From Hyphomicrobiales bacterium (GTDB taxonomy: Bacteria; Pseudomonadota; Alphaproteobacteria; Rhizobiales; Rhizobiaceae), in contig UBNQ01000003.1 in assembly GCA_900466875.1 (NCBI GenBank), positions 255,570 through 319,569 of the forward strand: 64,000 bases of DNA, given 5' to 3'. Below the pieces are notes generated by a model that ran no database searches, was not told the origin of the DNA, and saw only the letters and a program-made list of their open reading frames with translations. Made by a program: the position numbers and the translations under genes. Of this stretch, positions 19,607-28,460 are shown one piece after another. Positions within the stretch are counted from its first letter, which is position 1. Every line of letters begins with the position of its first letter.

Positions 19607-20179
19607 ATGATGCATCGTTGTCTTTCACTCAGCATTCCTGCCGCAACTGCGGTGGCCTTGTTTTCCTGCCTCAGCGTTTCCGCTTATGCCCAGTCCACGA
19701 CAAGCAGCATGGACGGGCTGAAGCTCTCGAACGATCAGCCGATCCAGATCCAGAGCGACCAGCTGGAAATCAAGGATCAGGAGAAAAAGGCCTTCTTCAC
19801 CGGCAACGTGAACGTCGTGCAGGGCACGACGACGCTGAAGGCCGGCAAGATGACCGTCCAGTACAAGGAAAAGGCCAACGGCGGCGATGGCAGTGCAACC
19901 TCCATCTCCAGCGGCAATGCGGACATCGACAAGATCTTTCTCGACGATACCGTATTCCTGAGCTCTGGCACGCAGCAGGCGACGGCCGAAACCGGCCAGT
20001 TCGACATGGCGAGCCAGACCTTTGTGCTGACCGGCAAGCAGGTCGTTCTTTCCGACGGACCGAACGTGTTCAAAGGCTGCAAGCTGACCGTGCAGATGGC
20101 GAGCGGCGAGGCCAAGCTCGACAGTTGCGGCGGACGTGTTGAAATCATGCTCGACCCCAAGTCGCGGCCCAAACAATAG
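19607..20179 (+). CDS. lptA: LPS transport periplasmic protein LptA (OstA-like)
   Basis: LptA forms the periplasmic bridge along which lipopolysaccharide travels to LptDE. The 190-residue precursor has a signal peptide (MMHRCLSLSIPAATAVALFS then CLSVSAYA, cleavage predicted after AYA or close by, about residue 28). The mature part contains the OstA beta-jellyroll: PIQIQSDQLEIKDQEKKAFFTGNVNVVQG (in pieces, about 43-70), KAGKMTVQYKEK and a second set of strands ending GCKLTVQMASGEAKLDSCGGRV. It lies 11 bases after lptC and is followed by lptB after 9 bases, a tight operon. Two adjacent Met codons at 19607 and 19610 make the exact start trivially ambiguous. Confidence 0.9.
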   Translation: MMHRCLSLSIPAATAVALFSCLSVSAYAQSTTSSMDGLKLSNDQPIQIQSDQLEIKDQEKKAFFTGNVNVVQGTTTLKAGKMTVQYKEKANGGDGSATSISSGNADIDKIFLDDTVFLSSGTQQATAETGQFDMASQTFVLTGKQVVLSDGPNVFKGCKLTVQMASGEAKLDSCGGRVEIMLDPKSRPKQ

Positions 20180-20188
20180 TTTTATAAC

Positions 20189-20995
20189 GTGAAACTTCCT
20201 TTTCTCTCCCAGTTGTCGGCCAGGAAAGCTCCCTCGCCCGAACCGTTCATCGCACGCGACAAGGCGCGCTATGAAGGGACTCTCGTCGCGCATGGCCTTT
20301 CCAAGACCTACGATACAAGGCGCGTGGTCAACGGCGTGTCGCTCGTGGTACGACGCGGCGAAGCTGTCGGCCTGCTCGGTCCCAACGGCGCGGGAAAGAC
20401 CACCTGTTTCTACATGATCACCGGCCTCGTTCCCGTCGATGAGGGGATGATTGCGATCAACGGCAACGAAGTGACGCGCATGCCGATGTATCGCCGCGCC
20501 CGTCTTGGCGTCGGCTACCTGCCGCAGGAAGCTTCGATTTTCCGCGGACTGTCAGTGGAAGACAATATCCGCGCCGTCCTGGAGGTGCACGAACCCAACC
20601 GCGACAAGCGGGAAGCAAAGCTCGACGAGCTGCTGGAAGAATTCCACATCAGCCAGCTTCGCAAGTCTGCAGCGGTGGCGCTGTCGGGCGGCGAACGCCG
20701 TCGCCTGGAAATTGCCCGCGCGCTGGCGACGGATCCTTCCTTCATGCTGCTCGACGAGCCTTTTGCAGGCGTCGATCCGATCTCCGTGTCCGACATCCAG
20801 AACCTTGTGCGACACTTGACGGCGCGCGGTATCGGCGTACTGATAACGGATCACAACGTACGTGAGACGCTCGGCCTTATCGATCGGGCCTATATCATCC
20901 ATGCCGGTGAAGTTTTGACCCATGGACGGGCTTCCGACATCGTCAACAACCAGGATGTGCGTCGTCTCTATCTTGGTGACAAGTTCAGCCTTTAA
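20189..20995 (+). CDS. lptB: LPS export ABC transporter ATP-binding protein LptB
   Basis: LptB is the cytoplasmic ATPase that drives lipopolysaccharide extraction from the inner membrane. The 268-residue protein has Walker A GPNGAGKTT near residue 64, Q-loop region YLPQEASIFRGLSVEDNI near 110, ABC signature LSGGERRRLEIARAL near 165 and Walker B LLDEPFAGVDPISV near 187; the FRGLSVEDN and GERRRLEIAR sequences are typical of LptB rather than other small ATPases. About 25 residues before the domain are extra, as in other rhizobial versions. It follows lptA by 9 bases and precedes rpoN, the standard order in proteobacteria. Confidence 0.96.
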   Translation: MKLPFLSQLSARKAPSPEPFIARDKARYEGTLVAHGLSKTYDTRRVVNGVSLVVRRGEAVGLLGPNGAGKTTCFYMITGLVPVDEGMIAINGNEVTRMPMYRRARLGVGYLPQEASIFRGLSVEDNIRAVLEVHEPNRDKREAKLDELLEEFHISQLRKSAAVALSGGERRRLEIARALATDPSFMLLDEPFAGVDPISVSDIQNLVRHLTARGIGVLITDHNVRETLGLIDRAYIIHAGEVLTHGRASDIVNNQDVRRLYLGDKFSL

Positions 20996-21125
20996 AATAG
21001 CGTCACAATTCAGCCGCCCCGGCGCTTGACCAAATCCTTCAAAAAAGCAATTCTTGTGCCAGATGCGCTTATAGCGGCTGAGCAATGATTGCTTGGCCGT
21101 TGGATTTGGGAGTTCAGCGTCCACC

Positions 21126-22664
21126 ATGGGTTTAACCGCCAGCCTTTTTCTGCGACAGACCCAATCGCTTGTGATGACTCCGCAGCTGATGCAATCGATT
21201 CAGCTGCTGCAGATGACGCATTTCGAACTCAACCAATTCATCGCACAGGAAATAGAGAAGAACCCGCTGCTCGAAATTTCGCCAGGTGACGGCGAAACTG
21301 GCGCTGAATTAAGCCATGGCGACGCGGCGGAGCACGCTGCTCACGAGACAGAGGCCGAAGCGGGAACGTGGCGGGACGATCAGGGTATCGTCATCACCGA
21401 AACGTTCGGCGAAGGAATGGACGGCGGCGCGGAAAACGTATTTCCCGACGATCAGCCTGAGCGGCGCGGAGATGCACCCGAACTTACCGGCCAATGGAAA
21501 TCAACGTCAGGCGGCGATGCCGGCGAAGATTACGACTTCAACGATTTCATCGCGAGCGAAGTGGGTCTGCGCGAACATATCGGCCAGCAGATCCCTCTCC
21601 TCTTGAAAAATCCGCAGGACCGCCTTGTCGCCCAGCAGTTGAACGACGAGCTCGACGAGGCCGGATATCTGCAGGCCGATCTTAGCGACATTGCCGCCAA
21701 GCTCGGGACCGATGTCGCACATGTCGAAGACGTGCTCAGACGCCTGCAGACGCTGGACCCGCCCGGAATCTTTGCCCGCACGCTCGGCGAGTGCCTGGCG
21801 ATCCAGCTCAGGCAGAAGGATCGGCTCGACCCCGCCATGGAAGCGCTTGTCCGTCACCTGGATCTGTTGGCGAAACGCGATTTTGCATCTTTAAGAAAAT
21901 TGTGCGGTGTCGATGACGAAGATCTCCTCGATATGTTGGGCGAAATTCGAAAGCTGAATCCGAAGCCGGGTGCGGATTTCGCACGCCAGGTTGCCGATGT
22001 GATTTCGCCGGATATCGTGGTGCGTCCCGCCAATAGCGGCGGCTGGGCTGTGGAACTCAATCCGGACACCCTGCCGCGTGTTCTGGTCAACCAGTCGTAT
22101 TTTCAGCAGGTCTCGAAGGGCTGCCCGAAAAACAGCGCGGATTACGCCTTCCTCTCCGACTGCCTGCAGAACGGCAACTGGCTGACCCGCAGCCTGGACC
22201 AGCGGGCAAAGACGATCATGAAGGTGGCAACCGAGATCGTGCGCCAGCAGGACGCTTTTCTGATGCATGGCGTCGATCACCTGCGCCCGCTCAACCTGAA
22301 GACCGTGGCCGAAGCGATCAAGATGCACGAGTCGACGGTAAGCCGTGTCACGTCGAACAAATACATGCTGACCCCTCGAGGCATGTTCGAGCTCAAATAT
22401 TTCTTCACGGTCTCGATCGGATCGGCCGATGAAGGCGGCGACAGTCATTCCGCAGAGGCCGTTCGCCACAAGATCAAGATGCTGATCACGCAGGAAGCAG
22501 CGGATGCCGTTCTTTCCGATGACGACATCGTGACCAGTCTTAAGCAGGCCGGCGTGGATCTGGCGCGCCGTACAGTCGCCAAGTATCGGGAAGCGATGAA
22601 CATTCCGTCTTCCGTCCAGCGTCGGCGGGAAAAGCGCGCTGTGGCAAGAGCCGCCGCATTGTGA
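21126..22664 (+). CDS. rpoN: RNA polymerase sigma-54 factor RpoN
   Basis: RpoN directs RNA polymerase to -24/-12 promoters, which need an ATP-using activator; in rhizobia these serve nitrogen assimilation, dicarboxylate uptake and, in symbionts, nitrogen fixation. The 512 residues show region I (SLVMTPQLMQSIQLLQM, FELNQFIAQEIEKNPLLE), an acidic region II (about residues 55-120), the core-binding domain (DEAGYLQADL..., LDPPGIFARTLGECL), the helix-turn-helix near STVSRVTSNKYM and the RpoN box ARRTVAKYRE close to the C-terminus. ATG 21126 matches the family start; an upstream in-frame TTG at 21093 is less likely. It lies 130 bases after lptB. Confidence 0.96.
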   Translation: MGLTASLFLRQTQSLVMTPQLMQSIQLLQMTHFELNQFIAQEIEKNPLLEISPGDGETGAELSHGDAAEHAAHETEAEAGTWRDDQGIVITETFGEGMDGGAENVFPDDQPERRGDAPELTGQWKSTSGGDAGEDYDFNDFIASEVGLREHIGQQIPLLLKNPQDRLVAQQLNDELDEAGYLQADLSDIAAKLGTDVAHVEDVLRRLQTLDPPGIFARTLGECLAIQLRQKDRLDPAMEALVRHLDLLAKRDFASLRKLCGVDDEDLLDMLGEIRKLNPKPGADFARQVADVISPDIVVRPANSGGWAVELNPDTLPRVLVNQSYFQQVSKGCPKNSADYAFLSDCLQNGNWLTRSLDQRAKTIMKVATEIVRQQDAFLMHGVDHLRPLNLKTVAEAIKMHESTVSRVTSNKYMLTPRGMFELKYFFTVSIGSADEGGDSHSAEAVRHKIKMLITQEAADAVLSDDDIVTSLKQAGVDLARRTVAKYREAMNIPSSVQRRREKRAVARAAAL

Positions 22665-22805
22665 GCATCAGACGATGCATCCATAGGTCGAGACGTTGAC
22701 TTCCTTTCCAACGAAGGCTAGAAGCGCCGCCGCTGGCGGGGCTCCCCACATTTTCCGCGCGGGCAGGACTGGTAGCGCTATTTTGCTGCAATCGGTTCGG
22801 ACGGC

Positions 22806-22834
22806 TTGGATGAGAGAGCGGCTTGGCGTAGACT
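22806..22834 (+). promoter_or_regulatory. Possible sigma-70 promoter upstream of hpf
   Basis: TTGGAT at 22806-22811 and TAGACT at 22829-22834 are 17 bases apart, ending 35 bases before the hpf start. It would allow hpf expression independently of rpoN. The -35 fits only moderately. Confidence 0.3.
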
Positions 22835-22869
22835 GGAACACGCAAGTCACGACAAGAAGGAATAATTCC

Positions 22870-23448
22870 ATGAGTGTGCGTGTTTCCGGTAAGCATATGG
22901 AAATCGGTGATTCTTTCCGCCAAAAGATCGAGGACCATATCGGGGAGGCCATAACCAAATATTTTGATGGAGGCTATTCGAGCCAGGTTATCGTAGAGAA
23001 ATCCGGCCCACGTTTTTCTGCTGATTGCAAAGTGCATCTCGATACGGGTGTCGTGCTTCATGCCGCAGGCGAAGCCAATGATCCGCAGGGCAGTTTCGAC
23101 GCTGCAGCCGAGAGAATCGAGAAGCGTCTGCGTCGCTACAAGCGCCGCCTGAAGGATCACCATGCTGGCAACAACCAGCAGAACGGCTTTGCCGAGGTGG
23201 CTTACACGGTCATGGACCGGGTGCCCGACGAAGCCGACGATGTGCCGGACGATTTCGCGCCGACCATCGTTGCCGAAACCACCAAGCAATTGAGGACGAT
23301 GTCAGTTGCAACGGCCGTCATGGCACTGGATATGACCGACGAACCTGTGCTTCTTTTCCGTAGCCCCGGTGACGAGACGCTCAACATCGTTTACAGGCGC
23401 CACGACGGAAATATTGGCTGGATCGACTCCACCAATATCAAGAACTAA
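22870..23448 (+). CDS. hpf: Ribosome hibernation-promoting factor, long form
   Basis: Long HPF binds the decoding region of idle ribosomes and joins them into 100S dimers in stationary phase or starvation. The 192 residues comprise an N-terminal RaiA/HPF domain (MSVRVSGKHMEIGDSFRQKI, then AAAERIEKRLRRYKRRLKDH near residues 77-96), a linker and a C-terminal dimerisation domain (VMALDMTDEPVLLFRS, TLNIVYRRHDGNIGWID), so it is the long form rather than the short YfiA form. AAGGA lies just before the ATG at 22870. Its place between rpoN and ptsN is conserved in proteobacteria and gives independent support. Confidence 0.95.
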   Translation: MSVRVSGKHMEIGDSFRQKIEDHIGEAITKYFDGGYSSQVIVEKSGPRFSADCKVHLDTGVVLHAAGEANDPQGSFDAAAERIEKRLRRYKRRLKDHHAGNNQQNGFAEVAYTVMDRVPDEADDVPDDFAPTIVAETTKQLRTMSVATAVMALDMTDEPVLLFRSPGDETLNIVYRRHDGNIGWIDSTNIKN

Positions 23449-23456
23449 AGAAACTC

Positions 23457-23482
23457 GGGAAGCGTCGGCGACGACGCTTCCC
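23457..23482. other. Perfect 11-bp hairpin between hpf and ptsN
   Basis: GGGAAGCGTCG at 23457-23467 and CGACGCTTCCC at 23472-23482 enclose a four-base loop. There is no T-run, so it is more likely an RNA processing, stabilising or attenuating element than a full intrinsic terminator. Confidence 0.5.
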
Positions 23483-23511
23483 CTGCCTTCGCGGCACAAA
23501 GGAAGAAACGA

Positions 23512-23976
23512 ATGGCATTGGCAGATCTGCTGCATCAAGATGCGATTATCCCTGCCTTAAAAACGACCTCCAAGAAACAGCTCCTGCAGGAATTGGCAAT
23601 CAAGGCAGCCAAGCTGACGGGCGTTTCCGAACGGGAGATTTTCGATGTCATCCTGCAGCGCGAGCGGCTGGGATCGACGGGCGTCGGACATGGCATTGCC
23701 ATTCCGCATGGCAAGCTCGCCGGCATTTCTTCGATCAGCGGCATTTTTGCGCGACTGGAAAGCCCCGTCGATTTCGAGGCACTGGACGATGAGCCGGTCG
23801 ACCTCGTATTTCTGCTTCTGGCACCGGAAGGCGCCGGTGCCGACCATCTTAAGGCGCTTTCGCGCATCGCACGCGTTCTGCGCGACCAGGACCTTGCGGC
23901 CAAGCTGAGGCAGACGGATTCCGCCTCCGCCATCTATGCCTTCCTCAACGAAGAGCAGGCCAACAACGCGGCCTGA
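23512..23976 (+). CDS. ptsN: Nitrogen phosphotransferase system EIIA-Ntr
   Basis: PtsN is the last phospho-acceptor of the PEP-PtsP-PtsO chain and regulates potassium, phosphate and nitrogen responses by binding partners instead of transporting sugar. The 154 residues form one PTS EIIA type-2 domain: KQLLQELAIKAAKLTG, then the active-site His66 within GVGHGIAIPHGKLAG, and VDLVFLLLAPEGAGADHLKALSRIARVLRD. The start at 23512 follows a GGAAGAAACG ribosome binding region. It closes the lpt-rpoN-hpf-ptsN cluster and faces hemW convergently. Confidence 0.95.
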   Translation: MALADLLHQDAIIPALKTTSKKQLLQELAIKAAKLTGVSEREIFDVILQRERLGSTGVGHGIAIPHGKLAGISSISGIFARLESPVDFEALDDEPVDLVFLLLAPEGAGADHLKALSRIARVLRDQDLAAKLRQTDSASAIYAFLNEEQANNAA

Positions 23977-24010
23977 GTGCCGCTCCATTCTCTTTGATAA
24001 TTGATGGATA

Positions 24011-25204
24011 TCAGCAGGCGAGGTCGGCAACGACCGCGTCTAATATCAGCATGCCGCTCGGTGTGCAGCGCAGCCTGGAGTTTCCAAGCCGCTCGATGAA
24101 GCCGTATTCAAGCAGGCGCTCTTCACGGATCGGGTCCGGATCGCGGCCCGACAGTTCCTGCCAGCGGGCGAGATCCACGCCTTCGGTCAGGCGCAGGCCC
24201 ATCAACAGCAGCTCGTCCGCCTGCTCGTCATACCCGAGCATTTCCTGTTCGATCATGCCGTGGCCTTCAGCCTCCACACGCTCGAGCCAGGTTTCGGGGC
24301 GACGTTCGGTCGAGGTGGCGATCTTGCCGCGACCGCGGCTCAGGCGGCCATGCGCGCCCGGCCCGATGCCGGCATAATCGCCGTAACGCCAATAGGTCAG
24401 GTTGTGACGGCTTTCGGCGCCCGGCCTGGCGTGATTGGAGACTTCGTAAGCCGGCATGCCGTGGCGAGCGGTGATGTCCTGCGTCGCCTCGTAAAGCAAG
24501 GCCGACTGATCGCCATCCGGCACGATCAGTTTGCCTGCCTTGTGCAGGCCGTAGAAGGGCGTGCCTTCCTCGATCGTCAGCTGGTAGAGCGACAGGTGGT
24601 CGACGGCATAGGAGATCGCCTGCTTCAGCTCGGCTTCCCAGGCTTCGACCGTCTGTTTCGGCCGGGCGTAGATCAGATCGAAGGACATGCGCGGAAAGAT
24701 TTCGCGCGCCAGCCGGATCGCCTTCAGCGCATCGGCGACGTCATGCAGCCGACCGAGAAATTTCAGGTCGGCATCGTTGAGGGCCTGGACGCCCATGGAG
24801 ACACGGTTGATGCCGGCCGCGCGATAGCCGCGGAAACGCTCGGCCTCGACGCTGGAGGGGTTGGCCTCCAAGGTGATCTCGATGCCGTCAGGCACGCTCC
24901 AGTGACGCGCAATGCCGTTCAGGATGGCCTCGACGGTCGAGGGATCCATCAGCGACGGCGTGCCACCGCCCAGAAAAATGCTGGTTACCACTTTCGGGCC
25001 GCTCATCTTCCGCATCGTTTCCATCTCTTTGAGGAACGCGGCAGTGAAACGGGCCTGGTCTACCGGCTGGTGGCGGACGTGGCTGTTGAAGTCACAATAA
25101 GGACATTTGGCGGCGCAGAAGGGCCAGTGGACATAGACGCCGAAGCCAGGCTCACCGGTGTCGGGGAGCAGCGTGTCGGGCAGACGAGAGGCAACGGCGT
25201 TCAC
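24011..25204 (-). CDS. hemW: HemW-type radical SAM protein (coproporphyrinogen III oxidase-like)
   Basis: HemW is a heme-binding radical SAM protein proposed to act as a heme chaperone; older annotations call it anaerobic coproporphyrinogen oxidase. The 397 residues include the iron-sulfur cysteines C30, C34 and C37 (WPFCAAKCPYCDF), the sequence SIFLGGGTPSLM near residue 76 and a HemN-type C-terminal domain (LLMGLRLTEGVDLARW). Only three N-terminal Cys are present without the fourth Cys and N-terminal segment of true HemN, which favours HemW. GTG at 25204 is the start. It is the last gene of the rph-VOC-rdgB-hemW group, six bases after rdgB. Confidence 0.92.
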   Translation of the reverse strand: MNAVASRLPDTLLPDTGEPGFGVYVHWPFCAAKCPYCDFNSHVRHQPVDQARFTAAFLKEMETMRKMSGPKVVTSIFLGGGTPSLMDPSTVEAILNGIARHWSVPDGIEITLEANPSSVEAERFRGYRAAGINRVSMGVQALNDADLKFLGRLHDVADALKAIRLAREIFPRMSFDLIYARPKQTVEAWEAELKQAISYAVDHLSLYQLTIEEGTPFYGLHKAGKLIVPDGDQSALLYEATQDITARHGMPAYEVSNHARPGAESRHNLTYWRYGDYAGIGPGAHGRLSRGRGKIATSTERRPETWLERVEAEGHGMIEQEMLGYDEQADELLLMGLRLTEGVDLARWQELSGRDPDPIREERLLEYGFIERLGNSRLRCTPSGMLILDAVVADLAC

Positions 25205-25210
25205 TGGAAA

Positions 25211-25855
25211 TCAGGCCTCCAGGCAGGTTTCGACGAAAAGCTTGAAGGCACGGGCGCGGTGAGACAGAGCATGCTCGTCACCCGGCTTCCAGCCATGCTT
25301 TTCATCGCTGGTCATTTCTCCGAAGGTCGTCTCATACCCCTGCGGCTGGAAAAGCGGATCGTATCCGAAGCCCGCGGTGCCACGCGGCGGCCAGGCGACG
25401 GTGCCCTCGACCTCGCCGCGGAACAGTTCGGTATGGCCATCCGGCCAGGCGAGGCAAAGCACGCTGACGAAACGGCAGCTGCGCTTGTCGGGCGTATCGC
25501 CACCCTTCTCCTGCAGCGCCTTTTCGACCTTCTCCATCGCCATCTGGAAATCGCGGCTGCCATCCTCACGCTCCGCCCAGTTGGCGGTGTAGACGCCCGG
25601 TGCGCCGCCTAGCGCGTCGATGACGATGCCGCTGTCATCCGACAGGGCCGGAAGGCCGGAGGCCTTTGCCGAGGCGAGCGCCTTGATCGTGGCGTTTTCC
25701 TCAAATGTCGTGCCGGTTTCATCCGGTTCCTCGAACTTCAGCTCGGCAGCGGATTTTGCCGAAAAGCCGAACGGGCCGATCAGTTCAGCGATCTCCCTGA
25801 TCTTGCCGGCATTGTGGCTTGCGACAACGATCGTCTTGGTTTCGAGCTTGCGCAT
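25211..25855 (-). CDS. rdgB: Non-canonical purine NTP pyrophosphatase (dITP/XTP), RdgB
   Basis: RdgB hydrolyses dITP, XTP and related deaminated purine nucleotides to monophosphates, keeping them out of DNA and RNA. The 214 residues show [17 protein letters not shown] near the start, [44 protein letters not shown] in pieces (about residues 45-85), and near the end [20 protein letters not shown] and HALSHRARA, all family hallmarks. ATG 25855 is chosen because the conserved sequence begins right after; an in-frame start 14 codons upstream would overlap the VOC gene end. It is co-oriented and tightly packed with rph and hemW. Confidence 0.95.
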   Translation of the reverse strand: MRKLETKTIVVASHNAGKIREIAELIGPFGFSAKSAAELKFEEPDETGTTFEENATIKALASAKASGLPALSDDSGIVIDALGGAPGVYTANWAEREDGSRDFQMAMEKVEKALQEKGGDTPDKRSCRFVSVLCLAWPDGHTELFRGEVEGTVAWPPRGTAGFGYDPLFQPQGYETTFGEMTSDEKHGWKPGDEHALSHRARAFKLFVETCLEA

Positions 25856-25863
25856 GAAAATTC

Positions 25864-26271
25864 CTATTTTAGGTTCCAGAGCCTTGGCTCTGCGCATTCC
25901 AGGCTGTTGCCGGCGGGATCACGGAAATAGATCGAGCGGGCGCCGTTCGGCCAGCGGAAATCGCTTTCGATCACAATGCCAGCCTTGTTGAGCTTTTCAG
26001 TCATCCTGTCAATCGCCTCCGCGCCCATACGGAAACAGAGGTGACCGGCACCGGTCGTGCCATGCGGCGGCACCGGGAGAGCATCTGGAGACGGCGACTT
26101 CACAGTCTCCACCGGATTGAAGATCAGAAGGATCCCCTGCCCGCAGCGGAAGAAGACATGGCGGTTGCCGGCGCGCAGGATTTTTTCAAGTCCCAGCACG
26201 CCGCCGTAGAAGGTCTCCGCCGCATCCAGATCGTCGGCGTAAAGCGCGGTTTCGAGTATGCCGTCGATCAC
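25864..26271 (-). CDS. VOC-superfamily (glyoxalase/dioxygenase-like) protein
   Basis: A 135-residue single-domain protein with the vicinal-oxygen-chelate fold: [25 protein letters not shown] at the start, then [16 protein letters not shown], and [13 protein letters not shown] plus [20 protein letters not shown] at the end. Putative metal ligands are the His in GHLCF and the Glu in SLECAEP. Such proteins can be lyases, dioxygenases or resistance proteins; no substrate can be named. It starts with GTG at 26271 after GAGGG and sits between rph and rdgB, eight or so bases from each, so it is probably co-transcribed with these nucleotide-metabolism genes. Confidence 0.83.
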   Translation of the reverse strand: MIDGILETALYADDLDAAETFYGGVLGLEKILRAGNRHVFFRCGQGILLIFNPVETVKSPSPDALPVPPHGTTGAGHLCFRMGAEAIDRMTEKLNKAGIVIESDFRWPNGARSIYFRDPAGNSLECAEPRLWNLK

Positions 26272-26283
26272 CGCGCCCTCACT

Positions 26284-27003
26284 TCAGCCACCAATCGCAG
26301 CCTTCTGAAGAGCCACCAGTTCCTGGGTGCCGGCTTCCGCCAGCGACAGGAGCTGCAGGAATTCCTCGCGGCTGAACGGCTTGCCTTCGGCCGTGCCCTG
26401 GACCTCGACGATGCCGCCCGAGCCGGTCATGACGAAATTGGCGTCGGTCTCGGCAGCCGAGTCTTCGAGGTAGTCGAGATCGATGACCGGCTGGTTGGCG
26501 AAGATACCACAGGAGATCGCCGCGACATGATCCTTCAGGACCTTGTCGAGCTTGATCATCGAGCGGGTTTCCATCCACTTGAGGCAATCGTAGAGCGCGA
26601 TCCAGCCGCCGGTGACGGAGGCCGTGCGCGTGCCGCCATCGGCCTGAATGACGTCGCAGTCGATGGTGATCTGCTTTTCGCCGAGCGCTGTGAGATCAAC
26701 GACTGCGCGCAGCGAGCGGCCGATCAGGCGCTGGATTTCCTGCGTGCGGCCGCCCTGCTTGCCGGATGCCGCTTCGCGCTTCATGCGGTCGCCGGTGGCG
26801 CGCGGAAGCATGCCGTATTCTGCGGTGACCCAGCCCTTGCCGCTGTTGCGCAGCCATGGCGGGGTCTTTTCCTCAAGGCTTGCCGTGCACAGCACATGCG
26901 TGTCGCCGAACTTCACCAGACAGGAGCCCTCGGCATGCTTGGAGAAATTGCGCTCGAAAGACACTTTGCGCATCTGGTTTACTGGTCTGCCTGAAGGCCG
27001 CAT
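26284..27003 (-). CDS. rph: Ribonuclease PH
   Basis: RNase PH is a phosphate-dependent 3' exoribonuclease that trims tRNA precursors and takes part in rRNA decay. The 239 residues begin [20 protein letters not shown] and contain [18 protein letters not shown] (about residues 30-48), [30 protein letters not shown] (in pieces, about 110-140) with the phosphate-binding region, and [23 protein letters not shown]. Length and motifs fit the family fully. It is divergent from hrcA across a 277-base gap and leads the operon rph-VOC-rdgB-hemW. Confidence 0.96.
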   Translation of the reverse strand: MRPSGRPVNQMRKVSFERNFSKHAEGSCLVKFGDTHVLCTASLEEKTPPWLRNSGKGWVTAEYGMLPRATGDRMKREAASGKQGGRTQEIQRLIGRSLRAVVDLTALGEKQITIDCDVIQADGGTRTASVTGGWIALYDCLKWMETRSMIKLDKVLKDHVAAISCGIFANQPVIDLDYLEDSAAETDANFVMTGSGGIVEVQGTAEGKPFSREEFLQLLSLAEAGTQELVALQKAAIGG

Positions 27004-27171
27004 AGATCACTCCCTATATCAGCACATCATGTCTTCGGACGGTAATGCCGAGGACGCGCCGATCCTTTGATTTTTCCGTATCGGACGGCGGGCAAACTGC
27101 CGCCGGTTTCATCCGTTACAGTGTTTCCCGCCTTCTAAGGCGGCCGCGCCTGTTTTGCAAAGAAAAAGCCG

Positions 27172-27193
27172 TTGTCACATCCCATCGTGACAA
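27172..27193. promoter_or_regulatory. Perfect inverted repeat in the rph/hrcA gap
   Basis: TTGTCAC at 27172-27178 and GTGACAA at 27187-27193 are separated by eight bases, 88-109 bases upstream of hrcA and 169-190 upstream of rph. It differs from the HrcA operator CIRCE (TTAGCACTC-N9-GAGTGCTAA), so another regulator is more likely. Confidence 0.4.
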
Positions 27194-27216
27194 TTGGCGT
27201 GACGTCTGCGATTTCT

Positions 27217-27246
27217 CTTTTGAGGCCTCGCCTGCAATGATTATAT
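27217..27246 (+). promoter_or_regulatory. Possible promoter of hrcA-grpE
   Basis: CTTTTG at 27217-27222 and TTATAT at 27241-27246 with 18 bases between them, 35 bases before the hrcA ATG. The -35 is poor for sigma-70 and only loosely resembles heat-shock (RpoH) elements; assignment is tentative. Confidence 0.28.
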
Positions 27247-27280
27247 TTCCAAGGCGACCAAAACGAGGTGACGTGAAGAC

Positions 27281-28369
27281 ATGAGTTTTTCTGCGGGTAA
27301 AGGCATGGATGCCGGCTCGATGCTGGACGAGCGCTCGCGCGAGATCTTTCGCCGGATCGTGGAAAGCTATCTGGAGAACGGCGAGCCTCTCGGCTCCCGC
27401 AATCTGTCCCGGCTGCTTCCCATGTCGCTGTCGCCGGCATCGGTGCGCAACGTGATGAGCGACCTTGAGCAGCTCGGTCTCATCTATTCACCGCATATCA
27501 GCGCCGGTCGTCTTCCGACCCAAAGCGGGCTGCGGTTCTTTGTCGACGCCTTCATGCAGACCGGCCATCTTTCCGATGAGGAGCGCGCCAGCATCGACCG
27601 GCAGGTTCGCCCGAGCGACAGGGACCAGACGCTGGAAAACCTGATGGCGGATGCAAGCCTGATGTTGTCGGGCGTTTCTCGCGGGGCCGGTATCGTCATC
27701 ACGACGAAAAGCGATCCGATCCTCAAGCATGTCGAATTCATAAGGCTGGAACCGACCAAGGCGCTTGCGGTGCTTGTCGGCGATCACAACCAGATCGAAA
27801 ACCGCATCATCGACCTTCCGGCCGGCGTGACCTCTTCGCAGCTCACGGAGGCTGCCAATTTTCTCAATGCGCACCTGACTGGCCAGACGCTTCCAGAATT
27901 TCGTGGCCAGATCAAAAAGCTGAAGCAGGAGGTGCAGACGGAAGTCGACGCCCTGGCGCGGGACCTGATCGAAAAGGGCCTGGCGGTGTGGTCCGGCGAC
28001 AGCGAGGAAGGCAAGCCGACCCAGCTCATCGTTCGCGGTCGCGCCAATCTTCTTGAAGGATTGGCAGAGGCTTCGGACCTCGACCGGCTGCGCCTGCTGT
28101 TCGACGACCTGGAAAAGAAGGACAGCCTGATCGAAATTCTGGAACTTGCGGAAGCCGGCCCCGGGGTCCGGATTTTCATCGGATCAGAAAACAAGCTGTT
28201 TTCGCTCTCCGGTTCATCGCTGATCGTTGCGCCCTATCGCGATGGCGAAGACCGCATCGTCGGGGCCGTGGGCGTTATCGGGCCGACGCGTCTCAACTAT
28301 TCTCGCGTCGTACCGATGGTGGATTATACGGCCCAGTTGATCGCCCGCCTGTCGCGCGGTTCGATGTAA
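27281..28369 (+). CDS. hrcA: Heat-inducible transcription repressor HrcA
   Basis: HrcA represses groESL-type operons at the CIRCE operator and is kept active by GroEL. The 362 residues have an N-terminal winged helix (about residues 12-85: LDERSREIFRRIVESYLENGEPLGSR in part, LSPASVRNVMSDLEQLGLI, SAGRLPTQSGLRFFVD), then the dimerisation GAF-like domain ending in VGVIGPTRLNYSRVVPMVDYTA, which is the family's C-terminal signature. Its own upstream region shows no CIRCE. Together with grpE 91 bases downstream it forms a conserved heat-shock pair. Confidence 0.96.
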   Translation: MSFSAGKGMDAGSMLDERSREIFRRIVESYLENGEPLGSRNLSRLLPMSLSPASVRNVMSDLEQLGLIYSPHISAGRLPTQSGLRFFVDAFMQTGHLSDEERASIDRQVRPSDRDQTLENLMADASLMLSGVSRGAGIVITTKSDPILKHVEFIRLEPTKALAVLVGDHNQIENRIIDLPAGVTSSQLTEAANFLNAHLTGQTLPEFRGQIKKLKQEVQTEVDALARDLIEKGLAVWSGDSEEGKPTQLIVRGRANLLEGLAEASDLDRLRLLFDDLEKKDSLIEILELAEAGPGVRIFIGSENKLFSLSGSSLIVAPYRDGEDRIVGAVGVIGPTRLNYSRVVPMVDYTAQLIARLSRGSM

Positions 28370-28460
28370 GTCACGTGCAAAATCCTCCAAGCCTTGATTT
28401 TTTGCCCGCAAACCTCGATATCGAGCGCAAATTCAAGATACAGATCAATCGGAGAACGTC

